Of a DNA stretch of 27,682 nt, positions 7,233-16,457 are shown piece by piece. The notes under the pieces are model-generated. The model worked only from the letters and a program-made list of their open reading frames with translations. It was not told the origin of the DNA and ran no database searches. The DNA lies in contig JAICWX010000088.1 in the NCBI GenBank assembly GCA_025934635.1, positions 1 through 27,682 on the forward strand, in the 5' to 3' direction. The position numbers were made by a program, and so were the translations under genes. Positions within the stretch are counted from its first letter, which is position 1, and each line of letters starts with the position of its first letter. Source of the DNA: Streptosporangiaceae bacterium. GTDB lineage: Bacteria; Actinomycetota; Actinomycetes; Streptosporangiales; Streptosporangiaceae.

Positions 7233-8243
7233 TCAGGGGCCGCCGGTCGAGGCGCGCACCCGGAGCGTCGCCGGGATGTGCCGGGGCGCCGCTACCTCGC
7301 CCCCGTCCAGCCGGGCCAGCAGCATCTCGACCGCCATCTCGGCCTGCCGGTCCGGGTGCAGGTCAAGCGCCGTGACCGGCGGGTCGCCCTCGCGCGCCTG
7401 CATGCTGTCCACGCCCCCCGCGATCAGCAGCCGCCCCGGCACCTGACAGCCCGCCTCCTTGGCCGCCCGCAGCACCCCGCGAACGAACCGCGCCGCCACC
7501 ACGAACACCGCATCCGGCGGCTGGCCGTCGTCCAGGAGCTGCCGGGCCGCCCGGTACGCGTTCTCCTCACCCGACTGCATGACCACCGGGACGACCAGCC
7601 GCGGGGCGGCGTGCTCCCGGGTCCACGCGTCGTAAGCCTCGAGGGTCTCCGCCGCCCAGCCCCAGTCCGTCTGCGGCATGAGCAGGGCGATGCGCCGGGC
7701 GCCGCGATCCGCGAGGTGGTCGAGGACCCGCCGGGTGTTCGCGTCGGTCTCCGAGGCGACGTACCAGGGGTCATCGGGGCTCCCGAGGTCGCGTTCGATC
7801 GTCACGACCGGCAGGCCCTGGCTGGCCAGCAGGGTGACCCGCGGGTCCAGGGGAGAGGGGTCGACGACGATGCCGCCGTCGACCGCGAGCCCGCGCAGGC
7901 CGGTCTGGACAATGGCCGGCGGCAGCAGGATGAGCGCCTGTTCCTGGGCGAAGGCGGCCGCGGCGGCCGTGGTGGCCAGGCGCATGTAGAAGTCCAGGCT
8001 CAGCGCCTCGTCCGTGCGCACGTCGGCCTGCACCGGGAGCAGCAGGGCCAGCGCCCCCGAACGGCCCGAACGCAGCCCGCGGGCGTGCCGGTTGGCGCGA
8101 TAGCCCAGCCGGCCGACCACCTGCATCACGTGGGCCCGGGTGGCCGGGTCGACGCGGCCCTTGTCGTTGAGGGCGTGCGACACGGTGGTAATGGATACGC
8201 CGGCCGCCTTGGCCACGTCGTGAATCGTCGGTCGGGTCGCCAT
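7233..8243 (-). CDS. LacI/GalR family transcriptional repressor
   Basis: 336 residues, standard for the family. The N-terminal LacI helix-turn-helix is TIHDVAKAAGVSITTVSHAL with the hinge segment ARGLRSGRSGALALLLP. The remaining about 275 residues form the periplasmic-binding-protein-like effector and dimerisation domain (GGIVVDPSP, LPVVTIERD, RIALLMPQTDWGW, PDAVFVVAARFVRGVL, PPVTALDLHPDRQAEMAVEM). It is transcribed divergently from the amino-acid importer/gamma-glutamyltransferase operon across a 240 bp intergenic region holding two candidate operators. LacI proteins usually sense sugars or nucleobases, so control of an amino-acid uptake operon would be less usual. The ATG start has only a weak AGGA ribosome binding site. 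The effector is unknown. Confidence 0.92.
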   Translation of the reverse strand: MATRPTIHDVAKAAGVSITTVSHALNDKGRVDPATRAHVMQVVGRLGYRANRHARGLRSGRSGALALLLPVQADVRTDEALSLDFYMRLATTAAAAAFAQEQALILLPPAIVQTGLRGLAVDGGIVVDPSPLDPRVTLLASQGLPVVTIERDLGSPDDPWYVASETDANTRRVLDHLADRGARRIALLMPQTDWGWAAETLEAYDAWTREHAAPRLVVPVVMQSGEENAYRAARQLLDDGQPPDAVFVVAARFVRGVLRAAKEAGCQVPGRLLIAGGVDSMQAREGDPPVTALDLHPDRQAEMAVEMLLARLDGGEVAAPRHIPATLRVRASTGGP

Positions 8244-8330
8244 CGGTCCTGATCAGGGAGAGTTCCGGGTACCCCGAGCATACGGCGGGCGTGATACGGC
8301 CCCGCCCGGGCGGTGGCAGCCAGGATGACA

Positions 8331-8338
8331 AAACGTTT
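8331..8338. promoter_or_regulatory. LacI-type operator core AAACGTTT
   Basis: AAACGTTT, in the context GACAAAACGTTTCTG, is a palindrome centred on CG and matches the core of LacI/GalR-family operators. It lies about 90 bp upstream of the divergent LacI start and about 60 bp upstream of the importer -35 box, suitable for autoregulation or looping. Confidence 0.5.
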
Positions 8339-8395
8339 CTGCGTTCGTCAGGAGCACGGCCGAGTCACGGTACGTGCCGGATTTGCCCGGAGATC

Positions 8396-8443
8396 TTGAC
8401 ATCGCACGGGGGCGATTCTATGGTCTGCCAAAAGGATTTGGCA
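8396..8443 (+). promoter_or_regulatory. strong promoter and start-site operator of the amino-acid importer operon
   Basis: TTGACA (8396-8401) and TATGGT (8419-8424) are spaced exactly 17 bp, an excellent housekeeping-sigma promoter. The perfect inverted repeat TGCCAAA-AGGA-TTTGGCA (8426-8443) immediately follows the -10 and covers the predicted transcript start at about 8431. That is the classic position for a repressor site. A ribosome binding site GAGAGG at 8468-8473 and the ATG at 8483 follow. Confidence 0.7.
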
Positions 8444-8482
8444 ATTACCTGCCAGAGTAGCCAAATCGAGAGGCGGGCGGCC

Positions 8483-9382
8483 ATGCACCACTCCCACAGA
8501 CTCCGCGTTCCCCGGACAGCCGCGACCTGTGCCGTCGTCGGAGCCGTCGCCCTGACGGCGGCCGGCTGCGCCAGCAGCGGTAACAGCAACGGCACGAGCC
8601 AGGCCACGGCCACGGCCACCGGGCCGGCCAGCGGTGGCGCGGCCATCTCGGTGCCGGCCGGGGCGGTCGGCCAGGCCGGCACGATCCGCTACTGCTCGGA
8701 TATCTCCACGCCGCCGCTGGAGTTCTACGCCGACGGGCAGCAGGCCACCGGCTCCGACGTCGACCTGGGCAACGCGATCGCGGCCGAACTCGGGCTGAAG
8801 CCGGTGTGGGTGAACACCGCGTTCGCCGGCATCATCCCGGCGCTGCAGGCCGGCCACTGCGACGCGATCCTGTCCCAGCTGTTCGACAAGCCGGCCCGGC
8901 GGGCGGTGGTGAACTTCACCGACTACATGAACTCGAGCGAGGCCGTCCTGGTCCGCCAGGGCAACCCGAAGCACGTGACCGGCGTCGACGGGCTGTGCGG
9001 GCTGAACGTGGCGGCCGAGACCGGCACCACCGTCACCGACTACCTCGCGCAGCAGAGCAAGGCTTGCACGGCAGCGGGCAAGAAGGCCATCACGGTCCAG
9101 ACGTTCCTGCGTGACAGCGACGCGCTGAACCAGCTCACCCTCGGCCACGTGGACGCCTACGGCACCACGGTCGAGACCGCGAGCTACGACATGTCCAAGG
9201 CATCGGGGATGTTCGAGATCGCGGGCGCGCCGTTCGGCCAGATCCCGACCGGGATCGCGACCACCAAGCAGGACACCGGTCTTGGCAAGGCGATCGCGGC
9301 CGCGTTCGCCGCCCTGAAGCAGAACGGCAGCTACGCCAAGATCATGGCCAAGTGGAACCTCAAGCTTGACATGCTCAGCTAG
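8483..9382 (+). CDS. amino-acid ABC transporter substrate-binding lipoprotein
   Basis: 299 residues from the ATG at 8483, chosen because GAGAGG lies nine bases upstream and a lipoprotein signal follows immediately: basic start, hydrophobic CAVVGAVALTAAGC and the lipobox LTAAGC. A Ser/Thr/Ala-rich linker leads into a family 3 (polar amino acid) solute-binding fold: IRYCSDISTPPLEFYADGQQ, GSDVDLGNAIAAELGL, AILSQLFDKPARRAVVNFTD, GLNVAAETGTTV and GIATTKQDTGLGKAIAAAF. It is anchored to the outer face of the membrane and delivers its ligand to the permease encoded ten bases downstream. The gamma-glutamyltransferase gene in the operon hints at a gamma-glutamyl amino acid, glutamate-like or glutathione-like ligand; this is inference. 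Confidence 0.92.
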   Translation: MHHSHRLRVPRTAATCAVVGAVALTAAGCASSGNSNGTSQATATATGPASGGAAISVPAGAVGQAGTIRYCSDISTPPLEFYADGQQATGSDVDLGNAIAAELGLKPVWVNTAFAGIIPALQAGHCDAILSQLFDKPARRAVVNFTDYMNSSEAVLVRQGNPKHVTGVDGLCGLNVAAETGTTVTDYLAQQSKACTAAGKKAITVQTFLRDSDALNQLTLGHVDAYGTTVETASYDMSKASGMFEIAGAPFGQIPTGIATTKQDTGLGKAIAAAFAALKQNGSYAKIMAKWNLKLDMLS

Positions 9383-9391
9383 GCGGCCGGC

Positions 9392-10179
9392 ATGCACTTC
9401 GACTGGACCTTCTTCCAGCACCTGCTGTTCCACCCGCCTGGCAGCTTCGTCCAGGGCGCCATCCGCACCGTCTACCTGGCCGTCATCGCCCAGGCGCTCG
9501 GCGTGCTCCTCGGCCTGCTGCTGGCGCTGTGGCGGCGGAGCCGCCACAGCGTGCCGCGCATGTTCGCCAGCGGCTACATCTGGCTCGTCCGGGGCACGCC
9601 GCTGCTGGTCCAGGCCGTGATTATCTACGACGGCAGCTCGGCCCTGGGCCTGTACTCGTTCCGTACGCTCAGCCTCGGGCCGGTCTCGGTGCCCGGGGTG
9701 GTCCAGGCCGGCATCGTCACCCTGGCCCTCAACGAGGGCGCCTACATGGCCGAGATCATGCGGGCCGCCATCGACTCAGTGGACAAGGGGCAGGCCGAGG
9801 CGGCCGAGTCGCTGGGCCTGCGCCGCCGCCAGGCCATGCGGCACGTGGTGCTGCCCCAGGCCATGCGCGTCGTCATCCCCCCGCTGGGCAACGAGTTCAA
9901 CAACATGCTCAAGGTCACCTCGCTGCTCAGCGTCATCGGGCTGCAGGAACTGTTCCTGGCCGCCCAGGACTACAACTCGACCACGTTCCGCACCTTCGAG
10001 ATCTTCCTGGTGGTGGCCATCTACTACATCGCGATGACCACGGTCTGGTCGCTGATACAGAGCGCGATCGAACGGCGGCTGCGGGCCAAGGGGGGCGAGA
10101 TCCTCGACACCGTCACACTGCGGCAGCGGCTGTTCGGCGGGGGCGGGCTGGTCGCTGGTGACCTGCTGCGAGGTGCCCG

Positions 10180-10183
<4 letters not shown>
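9392..10183 (+). CDS. amino-acid ABC transporter permease, HisM/GlnP type
   Basis: A 263-residue membrane protein with about five helices. The family segments are an N-terminal [20 protein letters not shown], the motif [31 protein letters not shown] and the ATPase-contacting EAA loop [20 protein letters not shown] followed by [17 protein letters not shown]. Only one permease is present, so it should form a homodimer in the inner membrane. Its TGA stop overlaps the GTG start of the ATPase gene (GTGA), showing tight coupling. The length is slightly above the usual about 220-250. Confidence 0.93.
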
Positions 10184-10947
<764 letters not shown>

Positions 10948-10948
10948 C

Positions 10949-12529
10949 GTGACGATCACCCGTTACGCGCCTGGCGGGGCGGTCGCCGCGGCCAGCCACC
11001 TCGCCGCCGAGGCCGGCCTGAGGATGCTCCAGCGGGGCGGCAACGCGGCCGACGCCGCGATCGCGGCGGCGGCCGTCATGGCCGTCGTCGCCCCGCACAT
11101 GTGCGGCCTCGGCGGAGACCTGTTCGCCCTGATCACAGACGGTGCAGGGGGCAGCGGCGGGCCCGCCGCGCTGAACGCCTCGGGCCGGGCCGGGTCCGGT
11201 GCCGACCCGGCCCGGCTGCGGGCCGAGGGCGTCCGGGCCATGCCCTTCACCGGCGATGTCCGCAGCGTCACGGTCCCGGGCTGCGTGGACGGGCTGACCG
11301 CGTTGCACGAGCGGTTCGGCACGCTCTCCCTGCCGGCCCTGCTGGCCCCGGCCCGGCGGCTGGCCGACGAGGGCTTCCCGGTCTCGCCGACGCTGGCCAC
11401 CGCCTCGGCGGAGCTGGGGCCGGCCGTGCTCGACCTCGCCTTCGGGGCGCCCGATCCGCTCGTCGCGGGCCGGCGCCTGAGGCTGCGCGGGGTCGGCGAG
11501 GCGCTCCGCGCCGTCGCCGAGCACGGCCGCGCGGGGTTCTACGAGGGCCCGGCGGGGGCCGGGCTCCTCGCGGCCGGCGCCGGCGAGTTCACCCCGGCGG
11601 ACCTGCGCGCCCCGCAGGCGGACTGGGTGGAGCCGCTGCACCTGCCCGTGTTCGGGCGGGACCTGTGGACAGTGCCGCCCAACTCGCAGGGCTACCTCGC
11701 GCTGGCCGGCGCGTGGATCGCCGAGCAGGCCGGCCTGCCCACCCGTCCGGAGGACGAACGCTGGGCATTCCTGCTGGCCGAGGCGGCCCGGCAGGCCGCC
11801 TTCGACCGGCCGGCGGTGCTGCACGAGCACGCCGCCGGCCGCGATCTGGTCGCCCCGGGCCGACTCCAGCCACGGGCTGCCGCCCTGGCCGACCGGGCCC
11901 GCCGCGGCCTCGCCGACGTGTACGGCGACGGCGGCACCACCGCCGTCTGCGCCGTCGACGGTGACCGGCGCGGTGTATCGCTGATCATGTCGAACGCGGC
12001 CGACTTCGGCGCCGGCATCGTCCTGCCCGGCCTCGGCATCTTCCTGCACAACCGGGGGATCGGCTTCGCCCTTGACCCCGGGCACCCAGCCGGATACCGG
12101 CCGGGGGCCCGGCCCCCGCACACGCTGGCCCCGGTCGCCGTCACCGGCCCGGCCGGGGCGCTGGACGCCGTCCTCGGCACCATGGGCGGCGACGCCCAGC
12201 CTCAGGTCCTGCTGCAGCTCCTGGTCCGGGCGCTCGTCCACGGCGAAGACCCGGGCGCGGCGGTCGCGGCCCCGCGCTGGGTCCTCAGCCGCGAGCCCAC
12301 CACCGCCTTCGACACCTGGGACCTGGACGCGCCGCCGCTGGTCCGGATCGAGCACGACGCGCCCGCGGCCTGGTCCGCGGGGCTGCGCGCCCGCGGCTTC
12401 GAGGTCACCGAGAGCCCCCCGGGCGACCAGTCGTTCGGGCACGCGCAGCTGATCCGCGTGACTGCCGACGACATGCTGGCCGGCGCGGCCGACCCCCGGG
12501 CCGGCGACGGGGCCTTCGCCGGCTGGTGA
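10949..12529 (+). CDS. gamma-glutamyltransferase family protein (Ntn hydrolase)
   Basis: 526 residues. It matches the gamma-glutamyltranspeptidase fold: AAAVMAVVAPHMCGLGGDLF near the N-terminus, NASGRA in place of the usual DxRExAP glutamate-binding motif, and the processing/nucleophile site GDGGTTAVCAVD with predicted catalytic Thr330. The precursor would self-cleave before Thr330 into large and small subunits. GRGISFALDP-like residues (NRGIGFALDPGHPAG) and a late LGTMGGDAQPQVLLQLL segment fit the divergent YwrD-like clade. No signal peptide is visible, so it should act in the cytoplasm on the compound imported by the ABC system whose genes it follows by one base. It probably hydrolyses or transfers a gamma-glutamyl group; the natural substrate is unknown. 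Confidence 0.88.
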   Translation: MTITRYAPGGAVAAASHLAAEAGLRMLQRGGNAADAAIAAAAVMAVVAPHMCGLGGDLFALITDGAGGSGGPAALNASGRAGSGADPARLRAEGVRAMPFTGDVRSVTVPGCVDGLTALHERFGTLSLPALLAPARRLADEGFPVSPTLATASAELGPAVLDLAFGAPDPLVAGRRLRLRGVGEALRAVAEHGRAGFYEGPAGAGLLAAGAGEFTPADLRAPQADWVEPLHLPVFGRDLWTVPPNSQGYLALAGAWIAEQAGLPTRPEDERWAFLLAEAARQAAFDRPAVLHEHAAGRDLVAPGRLQPRAAALADRARRGLADVYGDGGTTAVCAVDGDRRGVSLIMSNAADFGAGIVLPGLGIFLHNRGIGFALDPGHPAGYRPGARPPHTLAPVAVTGPAGALDAVLGTMGGDAQPQVLLQLLVRALVHGEDPGAAVAAPRWVLSREPTTAFDTWDLDAPPLVRIEHDAPAAWSAGLRARGFEVTESPPGDQSFGHAQLIRVTADDMLAGAADPRAGDGAFAGW

Positions 12530-12565
12530 TTCGGCGGAGACGTGGACCAGCGGGCAGTTTCCGCA

Positions 12566-12587
12566 GGTAGTTCGCGTGCACGCTACC
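12566..12587. terminator. weak hairpin between convergent genes
   Basis: GGTAGTTCGCGTGCACGCTACC can fold with GGTAG pairing CTACC, and contains the perfect palindrome GCGTGCACGC (12574-12583). It lies in the 65 bp between the convergent gamma-glutamyltransferase and MFS genes. No T-tract follows on either strand, so termination here is only suggested by position. Confidence 0.3.
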
Positions 12588-12594
12588 CGGGCGT

Positions 12595-13791
12595 CTAGGG
12601 CCGAAGGTCCCGCCGCTCCGCCTGCGGGGCAGCGGCCGCCACTGGCTTCGCGGCCAGGTGACGACGCCTGATCATGTCGGGCGCCGCCAGCAGCGCCGAG
12701 CCGACGGAGCAGACCGCCATGACGTAGTAGATGTCGGCGTAGTTCGCCAGGCTGGCGATCAGGCCGGAGGCCGGGGCGCCGACGGCGATCCCGACGTCCC
12801 AGAACGAGGTGAACGCGCCGAGCGCGGCCCCCCGCTGCGCGTCGGGGGCCCGGTTGATGACGAGCAGCGCGAGCGAGGGGAACAGCAGCGACAGGCCGGC
12901 CCCGATGACGAGGCCGCCGATGATCACCGTGACCAGGTTCGCCGCCAGCGCCACGATCACCAGGCCCGCGGCCTCGACGATCGCCGACCAGAACGCGACC
13001 GTCCGCGGCCCGAGCCGGTCGGGGACGTTGCCGATGAACAGCCGCACCCCGATATAGGTGAAGCCGAACGCGTCGAACGCCGCGATCCCGTTACCCACCC
13101 CGCGGGCCAGCATGTGCAAGGATACGAACGCGGCGAGGGCGGCGTAGCCGAGCGCGGCGAGCGATACCGCGAGGCCCGGCACGACCGCGGCGGCCGGCAG
13201 CAGGGAACCGCGGCCGCCGGGAACCTCGGGCCGCGGCGGGGCAGTCTTGCCGGCCACGGACGCGAAACCGGCCAGGGCGGCGACCGCGCAGAATCCCCAC
13301 ACGGCGGGGAAGCCCCACACCCGCATGGCCACGGTGCCCGCCAGGGTGCCCAGCGTGATGCCCAGCCACATGCAGATGCCGTACAGGCCCACGACGCGGC
13401 CGCGCCGGTTCGCCGGGCACAGGCTGACCAGCCAGGCCGCCCCCGCCGTGTACACGGTGCCCTCCCCGGCCCCGTGCAGCAGCCGGATGGCCAGCAGCGC
13501 GCCGAAGCTGTTGGCGGCGTAGTAGCCGAGCCCGGCCAGGACGCAGATGACCGTGCCGCACAGCATCACGATCTTGTAGCCGTGCCGGTCGGCCAGCCGG
13601 CCGGCCGCGGGCCGGGCGACGACCACGGCGACCGAGAGCGCGGCGACGGCCGCCCCGGCCGCCACGTTCCCGCCGTGCAGCCGCCGCAGGACGAAGAACG
13701 GCACGGTGGCCAGGGAGGCGCCGATCCCGAGCAGGCTGAAGAAGATCCCGCCGTACAGCGGCAGGAACGGGCGATGGAATGACTGCCGCAT
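12595..13791 (-). CDS. MFS transporter, probable exporter of the encapsulin cluster
   Basis: 398 residues with about 12 hydrophobic helices in two halves. The loop 2-3 signature is AAGRLADRHGYKIVMLCG and helix 4-5 reads IRLLHGAGEGTVYTAGAAW. The second half has RLFIGNVPDRLGPRTVAF, mirroring the loop 2-3 motif. This is the YfcJ/arabinose-efflux-like MFS_1 group of drug and metabolite efflux proteins. The ATG at 13791 has GGGAG seven bases upstream, and the gene begins 21 bp after the encapsulin gene on the same strand, so it should be the last gene of the cluster operon. Export of the cluster product is inferred from position alone. Confidence 0.85.
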   Translation of the reverse strand: MRQSFHRPFLPLYGGIFFSLLGIGASLATVPFFVLRRLHGGNVAAGAAVAALSVAVVVARPAAGRLADRHGYKIVMLCGTVICVLAGLGYYAANSFGALLAIRLLHGAGEGTVYTAGAAWLVSLCPANRRGRVVGLYGICMWLGITLGTLAGTVAMRVWGFPAVWGFCAVAALAGFASVAGKTAPPRPEVPGGRGSLLPAAAVVPGLAVSLAALGYAALAAFVSLHMLARGVGNGIAAFDAFGFTYIGVRLFIGNVPDRLGPRTVAFWSAIVEAAGLVIVALAANLVTVIIGGLVIGAGLSLLFPSLALLVINRAPDAQRGAALGAFTSFWDVGIAVGAPASGLIASLANYADIYYVMAVCSVGSALLAAPDMIRRRHLAAKPVAAAAPQAERRDLRP

Positions 13792-13812
13792 GCCGGGCTC
13801 CCGGGGTGTCCG

Positions 13813-14679
13813 CTAGGGCGTGGGCTGCTCCGCCGGGACGGCGAGGAACAAGTTGGTCGGCAGGTGGACCGCGAGCCCCTCGTAGACCTCGCCGCACACG
13901 GCCAGGCCCGGCTCGGCGAACGTGCCCGGCGGCGGCTCGGCCACCCGGATGACCGAGCGCCGGGCGTCGAGCAGCCGGACCGCCTCGGCGAAGTCCCCGG
14001 CCAGCGCCTGGCCCGGCGGGATCATCCGGGTCCGGCTGATCAGCGTCCCGTTCGCGGCGAGATCGGCGAGCAGGCTGCCGCGGCCGGCCAGGACCCGGTA
14101 GTAGTCCACCGGGTTGACGATCGCCGCGTGCGCGGTGGAGCCCACCTGCTCGATCTCGTCACACGCCGCGAGCAGCCCGGTGGCGAAATCACCCCGGTAC
14201 GGCAGCCGGGCGATACCGGGGTGGTGCAGCAGCCCGTTCGGCCCGATCGTCAGCGCCTGGTTCTCGGCGGTGGCCAGCCGGACCAGCAGCCGGTGATCGA
14301 TGTACTCGGCCAGCCCGGCGGCGTCGCCGGCCAGCCCGGCCGGGATCCGGACCCAGGCCTGGACCGGGTAGAGCCGCGCCTGGGCCACCCCCGGCCGGAA
14401 CGCCGCCTCGCGGCGCAGGCCGCTTTCCGTCACCGCCGCGGACTGGTCCGGGGTCGGCGGGGTCTCGCACCAGTAGGAGACCACCTCGGTGTCCACCGGG
14501 CGCCGCTTCAGCAGGCCGCGCACGGTCAGCCGGGGCTTGGGGCGGTCGGGCTTGTGCGCGTCGGTGATCGTGTAGTCGTACAGCACCTCGGTGTGATCCC
14601 CGTGCGCGGCGTACGCGGCCGCGAACGCGGTTCCGGGCGAAACGGTGGCGGTGGCGGTGACGGGCAGGGCGGTGGTCAT
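13813..14679 (-). CDS. HK97-fold major-capsid-like protein, probable encapsulin (family 3, natural-product type)
   Basis: 288 residues. The order of elements matches HK97-type capsid proteins: an E-loop-like strand region (residues 50-115, TEVVSYWCET, TESGLRREAAFRPGVAQARL, YPVQAWVRIPAGL), a spine-helix region (AEYIDHRLLVRLATAENQAL, then GPNGLLHHPGIARLPY), and the P/A-domain pattern AAIVNPVDYYRVL, RTRMIPPGQALAGDFAEAVR and a final VYEGLAVHLPTNLFLAV. No portal, terminase, protease or tail gene is near, and neighbours are biosynthetic enzymes, so it is read as an encapsulin shell that self-assembles into a cytosolic icosahedral compartment. ATG 14679 is chosen because GGAG lies five bases upstream; a GTG two codons earlier has no such site. 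It is 12 bp after the sulfotransferase gene. The cargo is unknown: no copy of a known loading peptide was recognised. Confidence 0.82.
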   Translation of the reverse strand: MTTALPVTATATVSPGTAFAAAYAAHGDHTEVLYDYTITDAHKPDRPKPRLTVRGLLKRRPVDTEVVSYWCETPPTPDQSAAVTESGLRREAAFRPGVAQARLYPVQAWVRIPAGLAGDAAGLAEYIDHRLLVRLATAENQALTIGPNGLLHHPGIARLPYRGDFATGLLAACDEIEQVGSTAHAAIVNPVDYYRVLAGRGSLLADLAANGTLISRTRMIPPGQALAGDFAEAVRLLDARRSVIRVAEPPPGTFAEPGLAVCGEVYEGLAVHLPTNLFLAVPAEQPTP

Positions 14680-14691
14680 GCTCACTCCAGG

Positions 14692-15450
14692 TCAGCGCGC
14701 GTGCCGGACGATGCGCTCGTAGAAGGGGTAGTGGTGGTCGTAGAACGACCTGAGCACCGGATGGTTGTCGACCGTGGCCGGGTAGGCGTTCCGGTGGCCG
14801 GTGAAGCCGGAGCTGCCGATGGCGTCCAGGTGCCAGCGGCGGTGCCGCTGCCACTCCGGCCGGTCCCCCGGGGTCCAGTGCAGGGCGCCGGGCAGGAACG
14901 GCAGCCCCACGGCCTCGCAGTAGGACCTGATCTGCGCGGCCGGGTCGCGCAGCAGCGCCTCGGACCTGATCACCAGCGGCGGGCGGCCGCTGGCCGACCA
15001 CAGCAGCTGGAACAGCTCCCACAGCCACTCGTAGCCGATCTCGGCGCAGGTGACCGTGGGCTTGATCGCGTAGTGCGAGCTGATCGCCGGCCGCGGGTCC
15101 CGGACCAGGAAGGTGTGCGTCATCCAGGCCAGCTCGGCGGGCTGGCCGAACACGTAGTCGTAGCGGTAGTCGAGCACCTCCTTGACGAAGACCGGGCGTT
15201 CGCGGCCCAGCTCGGCCAGGCGGTCGACCAGCTCGCGGCCGGACCTGGCCACCGCGCCGCCGCCGTCCGGGGCCGGTCCAGCAGCTGGCCTGGTAGCTGG
15301 CCCGGTGGCGGGCACGGTCACCGCCTCGCCCTGAGCCAGGGCCAGGAAGGGCTCGTGCAGCACGGCGACGTCGCCGCGCTCGATCATCATGCGCACGAAC
15401 GCGGTGGACGCCGAGCGCGAGTGCGCCCACAAGACGATGACCGGCTTCAT
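14692..15450 (-). CDS. PAPS-dependent sulfotransferase
   Basis: 252 residues from ATG 15450. The N-terminal MKPVIVLWAHSRSASTAF contains the phosphosulfate-binding loop (SRSAST, residues 11-16). FLVRDPRPAISSHYAI (residues about 114-129) is the 3-prime phosphate-binding Arg/Ser motif, and HEPF plus LVIRSEALLRDP follow the Sulfotransfer_1/3 pattern of small bacterial enzymes. It would move a sulfonate group from 3-prime-phosphoadenylyl sulfate to a hydroxyl or amine of the cluster intermediate, in the cytosol or inside the shell. The residues at about 45-70 form a low-complexity Ala/Pro/Gly insertion. The gene lies five bases after the aldo/keto reductase stop and just before the encapsulin gene. 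Confidence 0.85.
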   Translation of the reverse strand: MKPVIVLWAHSRSASTAFVRMMIERGDVAVLHEPFLALAQGEAVTVPATGPATRPAAGPAPDGGGAVARSGRELVDRLAELGRERPVFVKEVLDYRYDYVFGQPAELAWMTHTFLVRDPRPAISSHYAIKPTVTCAEIGYEWLWELFQLLWSASGRPPLVIRSEALLRDPAAQIRSYCEAVGLPFLPGALHWTPGDRPEWQRHRRWHLDAIGSSGFTGHRNAYPATVDNHPVLRSFYDHHYPFYERIVRHAR

Positions 15451-15455
15451 CCCGG

Positions 15456-16439
15456 TTACCCCGACCACCAGGCCGGCACCCGGTCCCACCGGTGCCGGCG
15501 CAGGCCGGCCAGCAGCCCGCCGTCGAGGGCCTGGCCGTCGCTTACGCCCAGGTTGGCCCGGACGTGCCCGGGCGTGCGCATGCCGGGGATGACCGTGCTG
15601 ACCGCCGGGTGGGCCAGGATGAACCGCAGCGCCAGCTCGGGCAGCGGCATCCGGTCCCCGACGTCCGCGACGAGCTCGCCGAGGTGGCGGACGCTCGGCT
15701 CCAGGTTCTCGGGGCCGAAGTAGGTGTTGCGCCAGTCGCCCTCCGGCCAGGCGCTGTCCAGGCTGAGCGCGCCGGTGAGGGTCCCCTCGTCGAACGGCAC
15801 CCGGGCGATCACGCCGATGCCGTCCCGCTGGGTGCGGGGGAAGAGTTCGTCCTCGGGCGCCTGGTCGAAGATGTTGTAGATCACCTGGATGACGTCGATG
15901 AGCCCGGTGTCGAGCGCGGCTAGGCAATTGGCGGCCTCCCAGCGGTTGACGCTGAGGCCGGCCGCGCCGATCACGCCTTCCCGCTTGAGGTCGCGCAGCG
16001 CCTCCTGCCAGCGCTCGTCCTTCGCCCAGCGGTCCTCCCAGACGTGCAGCTGGAGCAGGTCGATCCGGCTGACGCCAAGGTTCTCCAGGCTCCTGTAGGT
16101 GCACTCCCTGATGTGCGCGGGCGGGAACACGTCGTCCAGGGTGTCGTCCCGGCCCGGCGGCCACTCCATGTTCTTCGGCGGGATTTTCGTGGCGACGTAC
16201 AGCGTGCGCCCGGGATGCCGGCGCAGCAGGGCCCCGAGCATCTGCTCGCTGATGCCGCGCCCGTACGCCCACGCCGTGTCGAAGAAGTTGCAGCCGAGCT
16301 CGACCGCCAGATCGAGGCAGGCCGGGGCGGTGTCATAGTCGGCGCCGGTGAATCCGCCGGGACCGCCCGCGATGCCCCACATGCCGTAGCCGATCTCGCT
16401 TACTTCCCAGCCGAGCCTGCCTAGCGTCCGGTAACGCAT
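15456..16439 (-). CDS. aldo/keto reductase
   Basis: 327 residues, the normal length for a (beta/alpha)8-barrel aldo/keto reductase. The catalytic tetrad is visible: Asp54 and Tyr59 in FFDTAWAYG, Lys85 in VATKIPP and His132 in LLQLHVWED. The NADPH-binding end reads VIPGMRTPGHVRANLGVSDG. It resembles the YdjG/AKR11-12-like bacterial clade. In this context it is well placed to reduce the aldehyde released by the A-T-R protein to an alcohol. GGAAGG lies six bases upstream of the ATG, and the gene starts 18 bases after the A-T-R stop. The substrate is inferred, not seen. Confidence 0.93.
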   Translation of the reverse strand: MRYRTLGRLGWEVSEIGYGMWGIAGGPGGFTGADYDTAPACLDLAVELGCNFFDTAWAYGRGISEQMLGALLRRHPGRTLYVATKIPPKNMEWPPGRDDTLDDVFPPAHIRECTYRSLENLGVSRIDLLQLHVWEDRWAKDERWQEALRDLKREGVIGAAGLSVNRWEAANCLAALDTGLIDVIQVIYNIFDQAPEDELFPRTQRDGIGVIARVPFDEGTLTGALSLDSAWPEGDWRNTYFGPENLEPSVRHLGELVADVGDRMPLPELALRFILAHPAVSTVIPGMRTPGHVRANLGVSDGQALDGGLLAGLRRHRWDRVPAWWSG

Positions 16440-16457
16440 GTCACCTTCCCGTCGTGT

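Noticed and set aside
8291..8482. 64-codon N-terminal extension of the substrate-binding protein
   Set aside because: It would run through the promoter and operator; the ATG at 8483 has a ribosome binding site and begins a lipoprotein signal peptide.
13813..14679. Prophage major capsid gene
   Set aside because: No portal, terminase, protease, tail or integrase gene is present on either side; the neighbours are all metabolic enzymes on the same strand with short spacing.
13864..15723. 619-codon plus-strand frame opposite the shell and sulfotransferase genes
   Set aside because: Antisense shadow with repetitive Arg/Gly/Asp/Gln composition and no domain.
15451..16272. Long N-terminal extension of the sulfotransferase
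   Set aside because: It is the shadow of the aldo/keto reductase gene in another frame; MKPVIVLWAHSRSAST is the natural N-terminus.
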